In this document: positions 1 to 11,632 of the stretch, one piece after another
Numbering within the stretch: the stretch's first letter is position 1
Layout: every line of letters starts with the position of its first letter
Assembly: GCA_017311185.1 (NCBI GenBank)
Contig: JAESUZ010002383.1
Span: forward strand, 992,001 to 1,056,000
Length of the DNA: 64,000 bases
Source: Proteles cristata cristata
Taxonomy: Eukaryota > Chordata > Mammalia > Carnivora > Hyaenidae
Direction: 5' to 3'
Notes under the pieces: generated by a model
What the model saw: only the letters and a program-made list of their open reading frames with translations
Databases searched by the model: none
What the model was told of the DNA's origin: nothing
Translations under genes and position numbers: made by a program

Positions 1-79
1 AAAAACTAGTAATACCAAAATTGATTCCCAAATGTAATAAGTTTATAAGTAAAAACTAACAATTATGAAAGCAGGCAAT

Positions 80-175
80 AGTAATGGTTGCACAACCTAG
101 TGATTACACTATAATCCACTGAATTATACACTTTAAATTTTGTGGTATGTAAATTACCTCAATTTTAACAAATTA
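80..175 (+). mobile_element. Old L1 3'-end fragment
   Basis: The segment ending in GAATTATACACTTTAAATTT and TGGTATGTAAATTACCTCAA is a typical 3' tail of older mammalian L1 copies. Edges are approximate. Confidence 0.55.
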
Positions 176-429
176 ATGGTACTTTCTCAGAGTGATTTTA
201 ATTACAAAGGTATAACCATTTGTTAAAGGTCAGTTGAACCACCTGTGCCAGAAATCAAGGGAGTGCTCAAAGAATGATGGGGACATACAATAAAGGACAG
301 AAAACCAAGAATGAAGAGGATGTCACTACCCAAATCTAGGGCAATGTGTGCACCAAAAAGAATCATAAGAGAAATGAACTGTAAAAAAACTGTGGGGAAA
401 AAAAAAAAAGAAAGAAAAAGATCCATAAA

Positions 430-800
430 ATGCCTTACTGCTGAGGGGAGTTATAAACGGGTATAACCACTTTGGAGAACTACTTGGCATGTACCTATGA
501 CCCTTTCCCCACTCCTACAAATACACCCAAAAGATATGTCCACTGAGACATATACAAGAATGTTCAAATAGCAGCCCTGTTCATAACAGGTCCCCAAATG
601 AAAACAATTCAAAATCCATCAACAGAACGGCAACGAGAATGTACCATTACTGCCACATGCAGCAGCTCAGAAGAGCCTGAGCAAAGGAGAGCAATGAGAG
701 AACATGGTGATTCTATTATGAAATTTACAAACAGACAAAACTCATCTATGGTATTAGATTCAGGACAGTGTTTATTTGGGGGAGGGAAATAGTCATTGAG
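430..800 (+). mobile_element. Old L1 3' region
   Basis: The pattern 'tataaccactttggagaactacttgg' (split here as TATAACCACTTTGG and GAGAACTACTTGG), followed by the 'CCAAATGAAAACAATTCAAA' segment, matches the ORF2 C-terminal/3'UTR region of decayed L1s. The 64-aa open frame at 598-792 is part of it and not a gene. Confidence 0.55.
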
Positions 801-1341
801 AAAGGGTATTAGGCCCTAGTGCATATAGTACACTCTTCGGTAACTAACCAGTAAGTCTACTGAAAAAAAAAGTGGGGGATAGAAAGCAAGAGGTGGTGGA
901 CCAAAGCACTTGTCTAAAGAAAAAATCCTAGTTAAGAAATGTATCAGGTAAAAAATTAGAAAGTATGAAATTAGAAAAACAAATCACCATTTTCAGTTAC
1001 CAATGAAATAACTGATTCAAGCAAAAATCAACAGATGCCAAAATCACTAGTTGAAAGTTTCTGAGGAACAGCATACTCAATGTTTCAAAGAATCACCCTA
1101 CAGATACTTCTTAATTAGGGAAAAGGATATCTTTATAATTAAGAAATCCAAGAGACATCATCTTAACAGTTAAATTTAATATCACCAAATACATACCTCT
1201 GATATCAGGTGCCTCCTGATGTAATAAGAAAGACAAAACACTACCTAGGTAATGTTCTCAAACTTAGAATGATGAAACAGGACTGACTAGAAGGACATTC
1301 TAGAAATAGCTAGCCTAGAATCTTTTAAAGAATGTCCAAGT

Positions 1342-1723
1342 TTCACAAAAACAGACACACAGACCAATGGAATAAAACAGAGAACCCAGAATGGGTTCCA
1401 TCCACCCATGGATAGAACTGGAGGGTATTTTGTTAAGTGAAATAAATCAGAGAAAGAAAGATACCATATGTTTCCACTCATATGAAGATCTTGAGAAACT
1501 CAACAGAAGACCATGGGGGAGGGAAAGGGGGAAACAGAAGTTACAAACAGAGAAGGGAGGCAAATCATAAGAGACTCTTAAACACAGACAACAAACTGAG
1601 GGTTGATGGGGGGTGGGGGAAAGGGAAAGTGGGTGATGGGCACTGAGGAGAGCACTTGTTGGGATGAGCTCTGGGTGTTGTAGGGAAACCAATCTAACAA
1701 TAAATTATATTTAAGGGGAAAAA
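1342..1723 (+). mobile_element. L1 3' insertion with large internal deletion
   Basis: It starts in mid-ORF2 sequence (ACAAAAACAGACACACAGACC...), then jumps near 1,405 to the 3'UTR (CATGGATAGAACTGG...) and ends at AACAATAAATTATATTTAAG plus an A-run. Target duplications are AAAGAATGTCCAAGT at 1,327-1,341 and AAAGAACATCCAAGT at 1,724-1,738. Confidence 0.8.
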
Positions 1724-1739
1724 AAAGAACATCCAAGTA

Positions 1740-2660
1740 ATGAAAAATAAAAATACAAACAAAACAGAAGAAATACTTTGAACTAAAAGAGACTAAACTA
1801 AATTCAATGAAAGATCCTTGAATGGATCCTATATCAGGGAAAAACGTTGTAAAGGACATTATTAAAATAACTGGGCAAATTTAAATGTGATTGTTTATCA
1901 GAATCTTACTGTATAAATTCACAATTTGGGTGTGACAATGGTATTATACCCGAAATATATTTAATTACACAGAAGTTGCAGAATTTTCTTCTAAGAAACA
2001 CAGATGTTATTTTGTTCTAAACGAGTTGAAAAGCTCACTGCATCTTAAAGACAAATTGATTGTTTCATCACTCCTGCACTGAGGAATCTACTGCTACATG
2101 ATGTTTGTTGGCCTGAGGAATGGGGAAGGGGGCAAGTCAGTGACTACAGACCCTCAGGCCCCCTCCTAGGCTACAGTCCCTACTCAGAGTCTGTAAAACC
2201 CCAGCTGGTGTTTTTATTCGTAGGAGACACATACTCAAGTATTTAGGGTAAAATGAAATGGTGCCTGCAACTTTCAAATGAATCAGAAAAAAAGTCATTA
2301 TACTATTGTTTTAACTTTTTGAGGCTTAAAATCGTTACCAACAGTTACTGTTTTTTAAAAAGTCAAGTTTACTTCCTTAAGAAGATGGTTTGAGACACTT
2401 TTTTTCTTAATATGTACATGACAGAATGAGAGTTTGAGTTGACATCAATTTGGTATAGTCACCTTCCTCCCTACAAAATTACTTTTTCTTGAAGTCAGAT
2501 AAGAAAAAAAGCACAAGATCTAGTGGGAAGTACTACTTAGCTTTCCAGAAACTTGGTTTCAGAAAATACATACAGCTTCAAAGGAAAATGAGAATCCTAT
2601 ACTGCCAAATTTTAAGGCTGAGTTTTTAATTTGTAGGACCTAGATTTTAAAATAGCAAAG
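1740..2660. other. UBXN4 intron, no feature recognised
   Basis: AT-rich, without an exon-like frame. The stretch 2,090-2,210 is more GC-rich (GGGGAAGGGGGCAAGTCAGT) but has no supported coding or repeat identity. Confidence 0.5.
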
Positions 2661-2663
2661 TGA

Positions 2664-2891
2664 GGGGCGCCTGGGTGGCTTAGTCGGTTAAGCATCCGAC
2701 TTTCGCTTAGGTCATGATCTCGTGGTTCGTGGGTTCGAGCCCCGCGTTGGGCTCTGTGCTGACTGCCAGCTCAGAGCCCAGAGCCTGTTTCAGAGTCTGT
2801 GACTCCCTCTCTCTCTGACCCTCCCCTGCTCACGCTGTCTCTCTCTCTCTCTCTCTCCTAGAAATAAAAAAAACATTAAAAAAAATTTAAA
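2664..2891 (+). repeat. SINEC_Fc, young
   Basis: Full copy: tRNA-Lys-like head (GGGGCGCCTGGGTGGCTTAG), CT-rich body, CCTAGAAATAAA tail. Duplication AAAATAGCAAAGTGA at 2,649-2,663 and 2,892-2,906, perfect. Confidence 0.95.
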
Positions 2892-3534
2892 AAAATAGCA
2901 AAGTGAGACCAAAAAACACATATATTTTGGTTTATTGAGCTAGGTATTACAAAATTCTATGAAAATTAGATTACACCACAGGTATTTAATGTGTACAATT
3001 TTCCTGGGTTGTGAAAAGGCACCACAGTTCAGTTCTGTGAGACAGGGAAACTAGCAGCACATTAGAGTTTCAGAGTCCAATAACCTGCAGAGCATGGGTG
3101 AGTCAAAGTCATAGAAGCACTAGCGAGTCTATGACAAGGGATGGTGGGGATGAAGGCAGCCTGAAGGGTATAAGTAATGAGCTAAGAGGTCATTTGGGAT
3201 AGGAGTACTATATGCTATTGTTTTTAGTTGTTGTCTTGGTCAACGAATCAGATTCCATAAAAGAAACAAAATTCCTAACTGGATATAACTCAGAAGAATA
3301 GAATACAGGACCACAGTGCATGAATCAGTCTGTATTAGGGACTAGGCTTTATTGGTTAGCTGATCTGATATAAATTAATCTCAGCAATAATTTGAAGTGC
3401 ATATGTGATTTTAATTACATGACCTGGATTTTTCAAAAGCTATTTCAACAGAGCAGTCACTTCCCAATGAAAACTGTTTCATTAGTAAGTATGCTAACAT
3501 TTTGTCCAATTTCAACATTTAGTATCCTTTTTTA

Positions 3535-3751
3535 AGAAAAAAATTTTAATGTTTATTCATTTTTGAGAGACAAAGAGCATAAACTGAGGAGGGACAAAGA
3601 GAGAGAGAAAGAGAGACACAGAATCCAAAGCAGGCTCCAGGCTCTGAGTTGTCAGCACAGAACCCTGATGCAGGGCTCAAACTCACCGACTACAAGATCA
3701 TGATCTGAGGTGAAGTCAGATGCTTAACCAAATGACCCACCCAGGTACCCC
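3535..3751 (-). repeat. CAN-SINE
   Basis: Reversed full-length SINE (T-rich tail, GAGAGACAAAGAGC body, reversed tRNA head ending ACCCAGGTACCCC). Flanked by TAGTATCCTTTTTT / TAGTATTCTTTTTT. Confidence 0.9.
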
Positions 3752-5265
3752 TAGTATTCTTTTTTTTAAAGGCCCAAACCCATATACATTTCATATAATG
3801 GTCCTAACAGCATATAGTTTAAAATCACATAAATGTATGTATCTCCAAGAGTGCCTTGAAGTTTTTGGTTTTTTTTTTTGTAGGATCTCAACTTGTAGAC
3901 CCATTCTGTCCTCATATGCTAATTGTAGTGCTCAATGAAGGCAGTTTGGCAACCTCAAAGCAAAAAAAAACAACAAAACCCTAATTCCCCTTTCAAAGAT
4001 ATTAATATAAACAGTTTGTTGTAGGTCTTAAAACTATTTTTATCTGACTCATTATACTATAAACAACACATAGACACCAGTATATATACATATAGTAACT
4101 GTTTTTTAGTTAGAGATGGCGTGTTATATCCTGTTTGCAGGATATAAACCATGCAGGCAGACATGGGCAGACACTCTCATACATAAGAATGGAAGCTATT
4201 AAGAAACAACAGAGACTTCCCTTACCTGCTACAATTAAATAGCGCCTACCCTAAAATTAAGGGCTATCTGCTGAGTTTTTTCTCATTCCCCAGAAGTATC
4301 TAAATCCTTTTCTCATTTTTTACTGTCACATCACCCCAAGGTGGTGCAAGGAAAGATGCAAAGTGGCAGACGTGGTGTTAGCAAAACAGAAAGAAACAAA
4401 GATGAGCCATTAGGAACTTTGGCTCCCTGCAGCTGTTCTTTGAGCCTTCTACCTACCACTTCTCCCTACTAGGACCAGATCTATCCTTTTCAACTCAAGA
4501 TCTTGACCCTGCCCGGACTCCTACAAAGAACCATCAGAATCTAGGTTTTGCTGAAATGAAGCTGTGATTCTTAGTCATTAGTGAACCCAAATACCTAATG
4601 TCAGTAATCATTTTGAAACTTGTTTTCCCATAGCATCTATGTGAACAAGAAACTGTCAAGTCAAAGGAATTTTCTTAACTTCTGTATAACACTAAATGGT
4701 TTTAGGTCAGGTTTAAAAAATATTCCTGCTTTATCTACTTACCATTAATTCACGTAACTTAAGACTCATAGTATATAGGACTCTAATTTGGTACTTTCTG
4801 TATTATTAAAAACACAAAACTACAAGCCACAAAAAGTCAGAAATCTGTATCTGATTATTAGACCAACAAAGAACACATGATGTTTAATACACATGCACTT
4901 ATGCAGAATGCAGGCTCAATACAGTCATAAAAACAGCTCAAGTTCTTCCCATCTGGAACTTACTATCCTATGATACAGAGAGATCAAAGCAGAAGTGACA
5001 AATGGAAACATACATGTACCAAAAACCAGTAAAAAAGATTCTTAGGCTGATCAGACCAAAAGCTGACTAATGAGTTAAGAGATACTCAACTTTACTTCTA
5101 GGATACAGTCTTTATGGATACAATTATGTTGGTAAGGTAAAAAAAAAAAAATTTCAACTCAGGATTCTGAAACTTCATTTGTAAAATTTTGCTTTTATTC
5201 AAATTAATGAAATAACTGAAAACCACTGTCTTTTCAAAATACTATTTGCAAAAATAAAAGCAAAC
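3752..5265. other. UBXN4 intron, apparently unique sequence
   Basis: No SINE, L1 or exon seen in 1.5 kb to the left of UBXN4 exon 6. I looked here for the next Lys/Glu-rich UBXN4 exon and found none. Confidence 0.5.
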
Positions 5266-5359
5266 CTTTCCACTCTGACAGTGAGGTCCTCCGGAGGTCT
5301 CTGATTTGAACATCCACCAGGCTCCTGAGATGAACTGGCATGGCCTGAACTCTCTCCTC
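5266..5359 (-). CDS. UBXN4: UBXN4 coding exon 6
   Basis: The acceptor AATTAAG precedes GAGGAGAGAG and the donor is GTTTGC at 5,265. The exon is 94 nt (2 + 30 codons + 2) and encodes GESSGHASSSQEPGGCSNQR and then PPEDLTVRVE, residues 171-200. It matches the family segment just before the long charged coiled coil. Both flanking phases agree with exon 5 and with an Arg codon completed by the next exon outside the window. Confidence 0.9.
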
Positions 5360-5508
5360 CTTAATTATTTAATAAAAAGAAATAAGAAAAATACTGCATT
5401 TAATGGTGATTTTTAAAAAGTATAAACTTTTGGGTTACATTTGTTAATAATCTTCTTAAACACTGCAAATTTTCCCTAAGAATTGGAGAAGATAAGAAAT
5501 GAATGATT

Positions 5509-5735
5509 GGGGCGCCTGGGCTGCTTAGTCGGTTAAGCATCCGACTTTCGCTTAGGTCATGATCTCGTGGTTCGTGGGTTTGAGCCCCGCGTCAGGCTCT
5601 GTGCTGACTGCCAGCTCAGAGCATGGAGCCTGTTTCAGAGTCTGTGACTCCTTCTCTCTCTGACCCTCCCCTGCTCACGCTGTCTCTCTCTCTATCTCTC
5701 CTAGAGATAAATAAAACATTAAATTAAAAAAAAAA
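5509..5735 (+). repeat. SINEC_Fc, young
   Basis: Full copy with the young-subfamily body. Duplication AAGAAATGAATGATT 5,494-5,508 and AAGAAATGAGTGATT 5,736-5,750. Confidence 0.94.
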
Positions 5736-5753
5736 AAGAAATGAGTGATTACT

Positions 5754-6080
5754 GGGGCACCTGCCTGGCTCAGTTAGTAGAGCATGAAACTTTTTTTTTT
5801 TTTTACCATTTAGTTATATTTGAGATAGAGAGAAAAACAGACAGCATGAGTGGGAGAGGGACAGAGAGAGAGGGAGACACAGAATGTGAAGCAGACTCAG
5901 GCTCTGGACTGTTAGCAGAGAGCCTGATGCAGGGCTCCAACTCAAGCTGTGAGATCATGACCTGAGCTGAAGTCAGACACTCAACCAAGCCACCCTGGTG
6001 CCCCTAGAGCATGCAACTCTTGATCTCAGGGTCATGAATTCAAGCCCCACATTGGGTGCTGAGTTTACTTAAAAAAAAAA
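5754..6080 (+). repeat. Older CAN-SINE, split
   Basis: Short-type SINE (GGGGCACCTGCCTGGCTCAG ... CCCCACATTGGGTGCTGAGT TTACTT, A-run). It is interrupted between 5,792 and 6,004 by a minus-strand SINE; the break is bounded by TAGAGCATGAAACT / TAGAGCATGCAACT. Confidence 0.88.
5792..6004 (-). repeat. CAN-SINE nested in an older SINE
   Basis: Reversed SINE with T-run at 5,791-5,804 and reversed head CACCCTGGTGCCCC. Duplications are at 5,778-5,791 and 6,005-6,018. Confidence 0.9.
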
Positions 6081-6085
6081 AAAAA

Positions 6086-6285
6086 GTGCCTGAATGGCTC
6101 ATTTGGTTAAATGTCCAACTCTTGATTTCGCCTTAGGTCATGATCTCACAGTTCACTGGTTCAAGCCCCATGTCAAGCTCTGTGCAGAAAGTACACCCTG
6201 CTTCGAATTCTCTCTCTCCCACTCTCTCTGCCTTTCCCTTGCTCTCTCTCTCTCTCTAAATAAACATTAAAAAAAAGAAACAAAG
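6086..6285 (+). repeat. CAN-SINE
   Basis: Forward SINE (GTGCCTGAATGGCTCATTTG ... TCTCTCTAAATAAACATT) inserted in the A-tail of the previous SINE. Confidence 0.88.
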
Positions 6286-6483
6286 AAATGAGAGATTACT
6301 AATTCTGACATTTGGGTCCAAATATAATAGTATACAAGTGGGAAACAAGGCAGTTGAGGGCCACCAAGGTCAGGGTCAGAGGCAAAACATAAAGAAGCAT
6401 TAATCTGGCAGGAAGGGATAAAACAAAAATAGAGGAGTAAAGCATGACTGACCACAGGTGGGCTTCACTCTAGAGGATCGTTG

Positions 6484-6560
6484 TTCAGTGTCTATGCTGT
6501 CCAATACAGTAGCCACAGTCACATGTGAAACTCTAGAGGCAAAAGTTTGATTCTGGGTAT
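6484..6560 (+). mobile_element. MER20 fragment
   Basis: The words CTATGCTGTCCAATACAGTA and GCCACAGTCACATGTG match one end of MER20. Only a fragment is left. Confidence 0.5.
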
Positions 6561-7254
6561 TGCTCTAGACTTATATTGGCCCAAGGGATCTGCTTCTACA
6601 GACCAGAGCGATTCCTTAGAGAAGCTGTTTGTTTCTATGCTAGTACTATATAGTTAAGTATAGTTTTTTGACTTTATGATGTGTGGAAGTGACACCATTC
6701 TAGAAACTATACTTACAATTTTGATCTCTTCCTGGACTAGAGATATGCACTAAGATACTTTCTTATTACACGGGGCAACAGTAGCTTCCAATCAACCACA
6801 AGATCACATGGACAACTAATACACTTCTATCATTCTGTACCCATACAAACCATTCTGTTCTTACTTTCACTACAGTATGCAATAAATTACATGAGAGAGT
6901 CAACATTTCAGTATAAAATAGGCTTTGTGCTAGATGATTGTGCCCAACTGTAGGCTACTTTAAGTGTTCTGAGCATGTTTAAAGTAGGCTAGACTAAGCT
7001 ATGATGTTCAGTAGTTTAGATGTATTAAATACATTCTGACTTCCAATTATTTTCAACTTACAAAGGGTTTATTAGGCTGCAACCCCACTATAAATCAAGG
7101 AAGATCTGTATTCTTTGAAAGAATTTTAAGAATGGAATTTTCTCTTGGGATATTGTAGAGAATAGCTATGGTCTAGTATCTTCTTTTAGAACCTCTGCCA
7201 TTTCCTTCCTTAAAACTTGCCACCAACTTGATTCTTGTTTACATTTTTGATCTC

Positions 7255-7450
7255 TGAAAGAGCAAGGACTATGGAGCAACAAAATCTGGATTCAAATTCA
7301 GTTCTATGACTTTACTAAGTTAATTAATCTGGGTCTTATCTGTAAAATCAGGATAGTAACCTCATGGAATTGTTATGTTAAAGTAAAATGCTTATTACTA
7401 AGATGGCACAAAGTAATAAGTACTTAGCTATTATAGCAATGGTGGAGATA
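7255..7450 (+). repeat. MIR (ancient SINE)
   Basis: Contains GGATTCAAATTCAGTTCTAT, CTTATCTGTAAAATCAGGAT, TAACCTCATGGAATTGTTAT and TAAGTACTTAGCTATTATAG, i.e. core to 3' end of a MIR in forward orientation. Confidence 0.75.
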
Positions 7451-7704
7451 TGAGAATTACTAAGTAGAACTGATGATGCACATCTACCCATACCTCTTAC
7501 ATTCAGTGGTATCACCTAGGTAGCCTGAAAACAGCCATGGTAGGAGTCTTTTTATCTTGGAAATTAGCCAATACTACAAATAAGGGTTCAATGCCTACCC
7601 AAGAGCCTTTTCTTAAATATTTAACAGCACATTACTGAACCCAACCCTTGGATAAGAAGTGATAAACACTAGCATCCACTGTGTGTTCAGTAGGAAATTA
7701 ATTA

Positions 7705-7904
7705 CTTTTTAATTTTTTTAAAAATTTATTTTTGAGAGAGAGAGTGAGGAAGAGGTGGGGAGCAGAGAGAGGGAGACAGAACCAGGCAGGTTCCACACCA
7801 TCAGTGCAGAGCCCACTGGTGGGCTCGAACTCACAAACTGTGAGATCATGACCTGAACTGAAAACAGGAGTCAGAAGCGTAACTGACTAAGCCACCCAGA
7901 TGCC
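7705..7904 (-). repeat. CAN-SINE
   Basis: Reversed copy, tail TTTTTTTAAAAATTTATTTT, head end GCCACCCAGATGCC. Flanks TTAATTACTTTTT / TTAATCACCTTTC. Confidence 0.88.
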
Positions 7905-8105
7905 TTAATCACCTTTCTTTGGTAAATGAAATGAATGTCAAGGACAAAAAATTTAACAGAATTTGTGAAGGTAACTTGTAGACAGCTGAAAAAAAGAAAG
8001 GTGCTGTACAACAATATGGTTAGGTGGATATGTGACTAAAAACGAAAAATGAATAGGTGTTATATAGAGTAAGATTTCAATGGTATGCCGGAGTTGTCTT
8101 CAGCA

Positions 8106-8296
8106 TTTTTTTTTTTTTAATGTTTATTTATGTATCTTGAGGTTGGGGAGGGGTGGAGAGAGGGAGGGAGAGAATCCTAAGCAGGCCCCAAAATGTCAGC
8201 ACAGAGCCTGATGCAGGGCTCCATCTTACACTGCACATGATCTGAGCTGATCACAAGGGTTAGACGCTTAACCAACTAAGCCACTGAGGCACCTGT
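8106..8296 (-). repeat. CAN-SINE, older
   Basis: Reversed, diverged copy: T-run, GTTTATTTATGTATC, ending AAGCCACTGAGGCACC. Confidence 0.82.
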
Positions 8297-8433
8297 CTTT
8301 GGTATTTTATAAATGACTTAAAAGTATAGAACGTACATTCATGACTTTAAGCATGAACAGATTATATTAGCAGCCATATTTAACTGGTAACTAACAAATG
8401 AAAAGTTCTGGATTTTAAAAAAACACTATGCTA

Positions 8434-8661
8434 GGGGCGCCTGGGTGGCTTAGTCGTTAAGCGTCCGACTTTTGCTTAGGTCATGATCTCGCGGTTCATG
8501 GGTTCAAGCCCCGCGTCGGGCTCTGTGCTGACTGCCAGCTCAGAGCCTGGAGCCTGTTTCAGTCTGTGACTCCCTTTCTCTCTGACCCTCCCCTGCTCAT
8601 GCTTTCTCTCTCTCTCTCTCCTAGAAATAAATAAAACATTAAAAAAAAACAAAACAAAACC
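8434..8661 (+). repeat. SINEC_Fc, young
   Basis: Full copy. Duplication AAAAACACTATGCT 8,419-8,432 / AAAAACATTATGCT 8,662-8,675. The reversed frame across it is not a gene. Confidence 0.94.
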
Positions 8662-8749
8662 AAAAACATTATGCTGAAACAACTGATAAAAATCCAAAAA
8701 TAATGAAATGTATTAGTAGTTCTAACTCAGGTTTAAAAAGCCAACTGGA

Positions 8750-8974
8750 AACTTGATGGAGGAACAAGGGGGAGAAGAAGGGGGAAATGGTGGGGGAAAG
8801 GGAGAGAGGCAAACCATGAGAGACTCTTGAATGCTGACAAAAACTGAGGACTGATGGATGTGGGGGGGAGGAGGGAATGGGCATGGAGGAGGGCATTTCT
8901 GGGGATGAGCACTGAGTGTTATGTGGAAACTAATTTGACAATAAACTATTTGTTAAATAAATAAATAAATAAAT
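8750..8974 (+). mobile_element. L1 3'-end insertion (5'-truncated)
   Basis: It contains the L1 3'UTR hallmarks GAGGCAAACCATGAGAGACT, the G-rich tract, GATGAGCACTGAGTG and AATAAACTATT, then an (AAAT)n tail. Duplications AGCCAACTGGA are at 8,739-8,749 and 8,975-8,985. Confidence 0.88.
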
Positions 8975-8985
8975 AGCCAACTGGA

Positions 8986-9206
8986 GGGGCGCCTGGATGG
9001 TTAGGTCGGTTGAGGGTCTGACTTTAGCTCAGGTCATGATCTTGTAGTCTGTGAATTTGAGCCCCACATCAGGCTCTGTGCTGACAGCTCAGAGCCTGAA
9101 GCCTGCTTCAGATTCTGCGTTCCCCTCTCTCTCTGCCCCTCCCCCACTCATACTCTCTCTGTTCTCAAAAATTAGTAAACATTTAAAAAATAAAAATAAA
9201 AGAAGT
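8986..9206 (+). repeat. CAN-SINE at the end of an L1
   Basis: Forward copy (GGGGCGCCTGGATGGTTAGG ... TCAAAAATTAGTAAACATTT). It sits directly after the 3' target duplication of the L1 at 8,750-8,974, and the same word (AAAAAGCCAACT) recurs after it at 9,207-9,218. Confidence 0.9.
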
Positions 9207-11119
9207 AAAAAGCCAACTTGATAATTAGGCATAACACATTTCCTGATGAATATACACAGTATCACCTACGATGTAGTCTTGCCAAAAAAGAATATGCAAT
9301 GAACCTAAATCTGATCAAGTCTGTAATTTTAACTACCAATTTAGAGGGATATTTACATAATACCACACAAATGCAGCACAATCCAGGCGGAAGGGAAGAC
9401 TGCAGTGAAGTAAGAGGACCCGAGGCTGGTCTCGTCCCATAAATACGAAATAAATATCAAATCATCTAAATATACTAGAAATAGACCTCAAGATTGGCAG
9501 GAAAAGCTCCACAACTAAAAGTAGAAAAGAGGGCACACGGAAAACAGTAGGAAATGCAGAATCACAGTTTGAAAGAGAAACAAATGGTGGTTGCTGAGGT
9601 GGGGAGGGACCTGCTGTAGTGGAGAAGGGTGAGACACACAAGCATGCAGGCGAGCTCAAGGGGAAGACAAATCCCAATAACAACTGGCTTGGAAAGCAAG
9701 AGGGCCCAGATTTCATGAGTTCTAACCAGCAGGGCTTAGAGCCTAGAGGTTTAAAGGTCAGCATGCTTGGCTCTAGGAGAGCTTAGAGGACACCAAGGGT
9801 GCTCTTGGAGAAAAGGCAGAGCAAACAATCTGTGGACATACAGTGTGGAAACAGGAGATCTGAAGAATGCCTGGGGCACACAGTAGGGAGGTTAGCTGCT
9901 CATCTTGGAACATATCCCAAAGAAGCAGCATTGACAGAGACACACTTCTGTGAACAACTTGTTGGCACCATTTATTTCCCTCTCCTTCCCCTCAGCATAA
10001 ACACTGCCATAGCAGCACCCTTGCTACCTAACTTGCTTATATCAAGCCCTGTCCTCCTGTGCTCTGGAAAAACCACATTCCCAGTGACATTTGCCTCAGT
10101 CCCAGTATGGCAGGGCCCCTACATCCAAATATCAGCCCAAATCCTCACTCACACTGCATCTTTCAACCCAGGAGTATTGTGAGGTCTCCATTCTGGTGGC
10201 AGTGGCAATGGGTATAATTTCATTAGCAGATCAGGCCACACCTAGTTAAAACTCACCACTTTCAGGCCAGGGACTAAACAATGCCCATAACAAAAAGAAC
10301 ATCTGTAGACAACTGGCCTAAAGGATGATATGGCCAGGACACAACAGCAGAGTGCAAATAGCACACAGTGGATATACTCCTCAAAATGGGCCCCGGGGAA
10401 CAGGGGATGCTACACTGCAGGGCACTATGGGACCTCTTCTTCATTAGATCATTATCCTGAATATCCTGAAGAACAGGAAACGTAGCGAACTTTCCTGACA
10501 ACACAGAAACAGGCACAGAGATTTAGACAAAAATGAGAAGACAGAAGAATTTGTCCCAAATGAAAGAACAGAAAAAGGCTACAGCTGGAGATCTAAGTGA
10601 AAGAGATAAAAGTAACATGGCTGATGAAGAATTTAAAGCAATGATCCTAGGGATACTCGGTGGACTTCAGAAAATCAAGAAAATCACTGACCACTAATAT
10701 AGAGATAAGAAATAACAGCAGTGAATAAATGGTTCAATAAACAAAATGAGAAATACACATGATGGAATAATTAGTATGCTGGAAGAAGCAGAGGAACAAA
10801 TTAATGACTCAGAAGACAAGAGTAATACAAAGTAATCAAAGTGAACAAAAGAAAAAAAAAAGAATTATGCAAAGTGAGAACAGACTCAGACTTAGGGAAC
10901 TAAGTGACACCATCAAACATACTAACATTCATATAATACGGTTCCCAGAAGAAGAGAGAAAAAGGAGGCAGGAACTTTATTTGAATAAATAATATCTGAA
11001 AACTTCCCAAATCTGGGAAAGGAAACATATCCAGATCCAGGATGCACAGAGAACCCCCAATAAAATCAGTAAAAGCAGACCCACACCACGACATATTGTA
11101 ATTAAAATGGCAAAATATA

Positions 11120-11305
11120 GGGGTGCCTGACTCTTAATTTCAGATCAGGACATGATCTCATGGTTCTAAGTTCAGGTCCCACATCAAGCTTCATGCTGAC
11201 AATGTGTGAGCCTGCTTGGGATTCTCTCTCTCTCTGCCCCTCCCATGCTTGCGATCTCTCTCTCACTCTCTCTCAAACGAATAAACTTTGAAAAAATATT
11301 TTTTT
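11120..11305 (+). repeat. CAN-SINE inside the full-length L1
   Basis: Forward SINE with part of the tRNA head deleted (GGGTGCCTGACTCTTAATTT). The body and AATAAACTTTG tail remain. Confidence 0.85.
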
Positions 11306-11358
11306 AATTGGTAACTTTAAAAAAATGGAAAAATACAACAATACAGAAAAAATATTAA

Positions 11359-11463
11359 GGGGTATCTGGCTGGCTCAGTCAGTGGAATGTATGACTCTTG
11401 ATCTCAGGGTTTTAAGTTCGAGTCCCATGATGGGTGTAGAGAATACTTAAAAATAAAATCTTA
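11359..11463 (+). repeat. Short-type CAN-SINE inside the full-length L1
   Basis: Forward, GGGTATCTGGCTGGCTCAGT ... GATGGGTGTAGAGAATACTT AAAAATAAAATC. Confidence 0.85.
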
Positions 11464-11464
11464 A

Positions 11465-11632
11465 GGGGCGCCTGAGTAGCTAAGTTGGTTGAGCACCCGA
11501 CTCTTGATTTTTGGCTCAAGTCAAAATCTCAGGGTCATGAGATCAAGCCCTGTGCCCTGAGCATGGAGCCTGCTTAAGATCCTCTCTCTGCTCCTCCCCA
11601 ATGTGCACTTTCTCAAAAAAAAAAAAAAAAAA
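11465..11632 (+). repeat. CAN-SINE inside the full-length L1
   Basis: Forward, GGGGCGCCTGAGTAGCTAAG with a long A-run (11,615-11,632). It follows the previous SINE directly. Confidence 0.88.

Noticed and set aside
2664..2740. tRNA-like sequence with A/B-box-like words (and about 50 similar places)
   Set aside because: These are heads of tRNA-derived SINEs, with body and A-tail, not tRNA genes.
1..5265. Remaining UBXN4 exons (coiled coil, UBX domain)
   Set aside because: No Lys/Glu-rich exon with GT/AG borders on the minus strand was found; they should lie beyond the left edge.
9462..10182. Frames of 100 and 127 codons on both strands
   Set aside because: Both lie in the 5'UTR of the full-length L1; no independent support.
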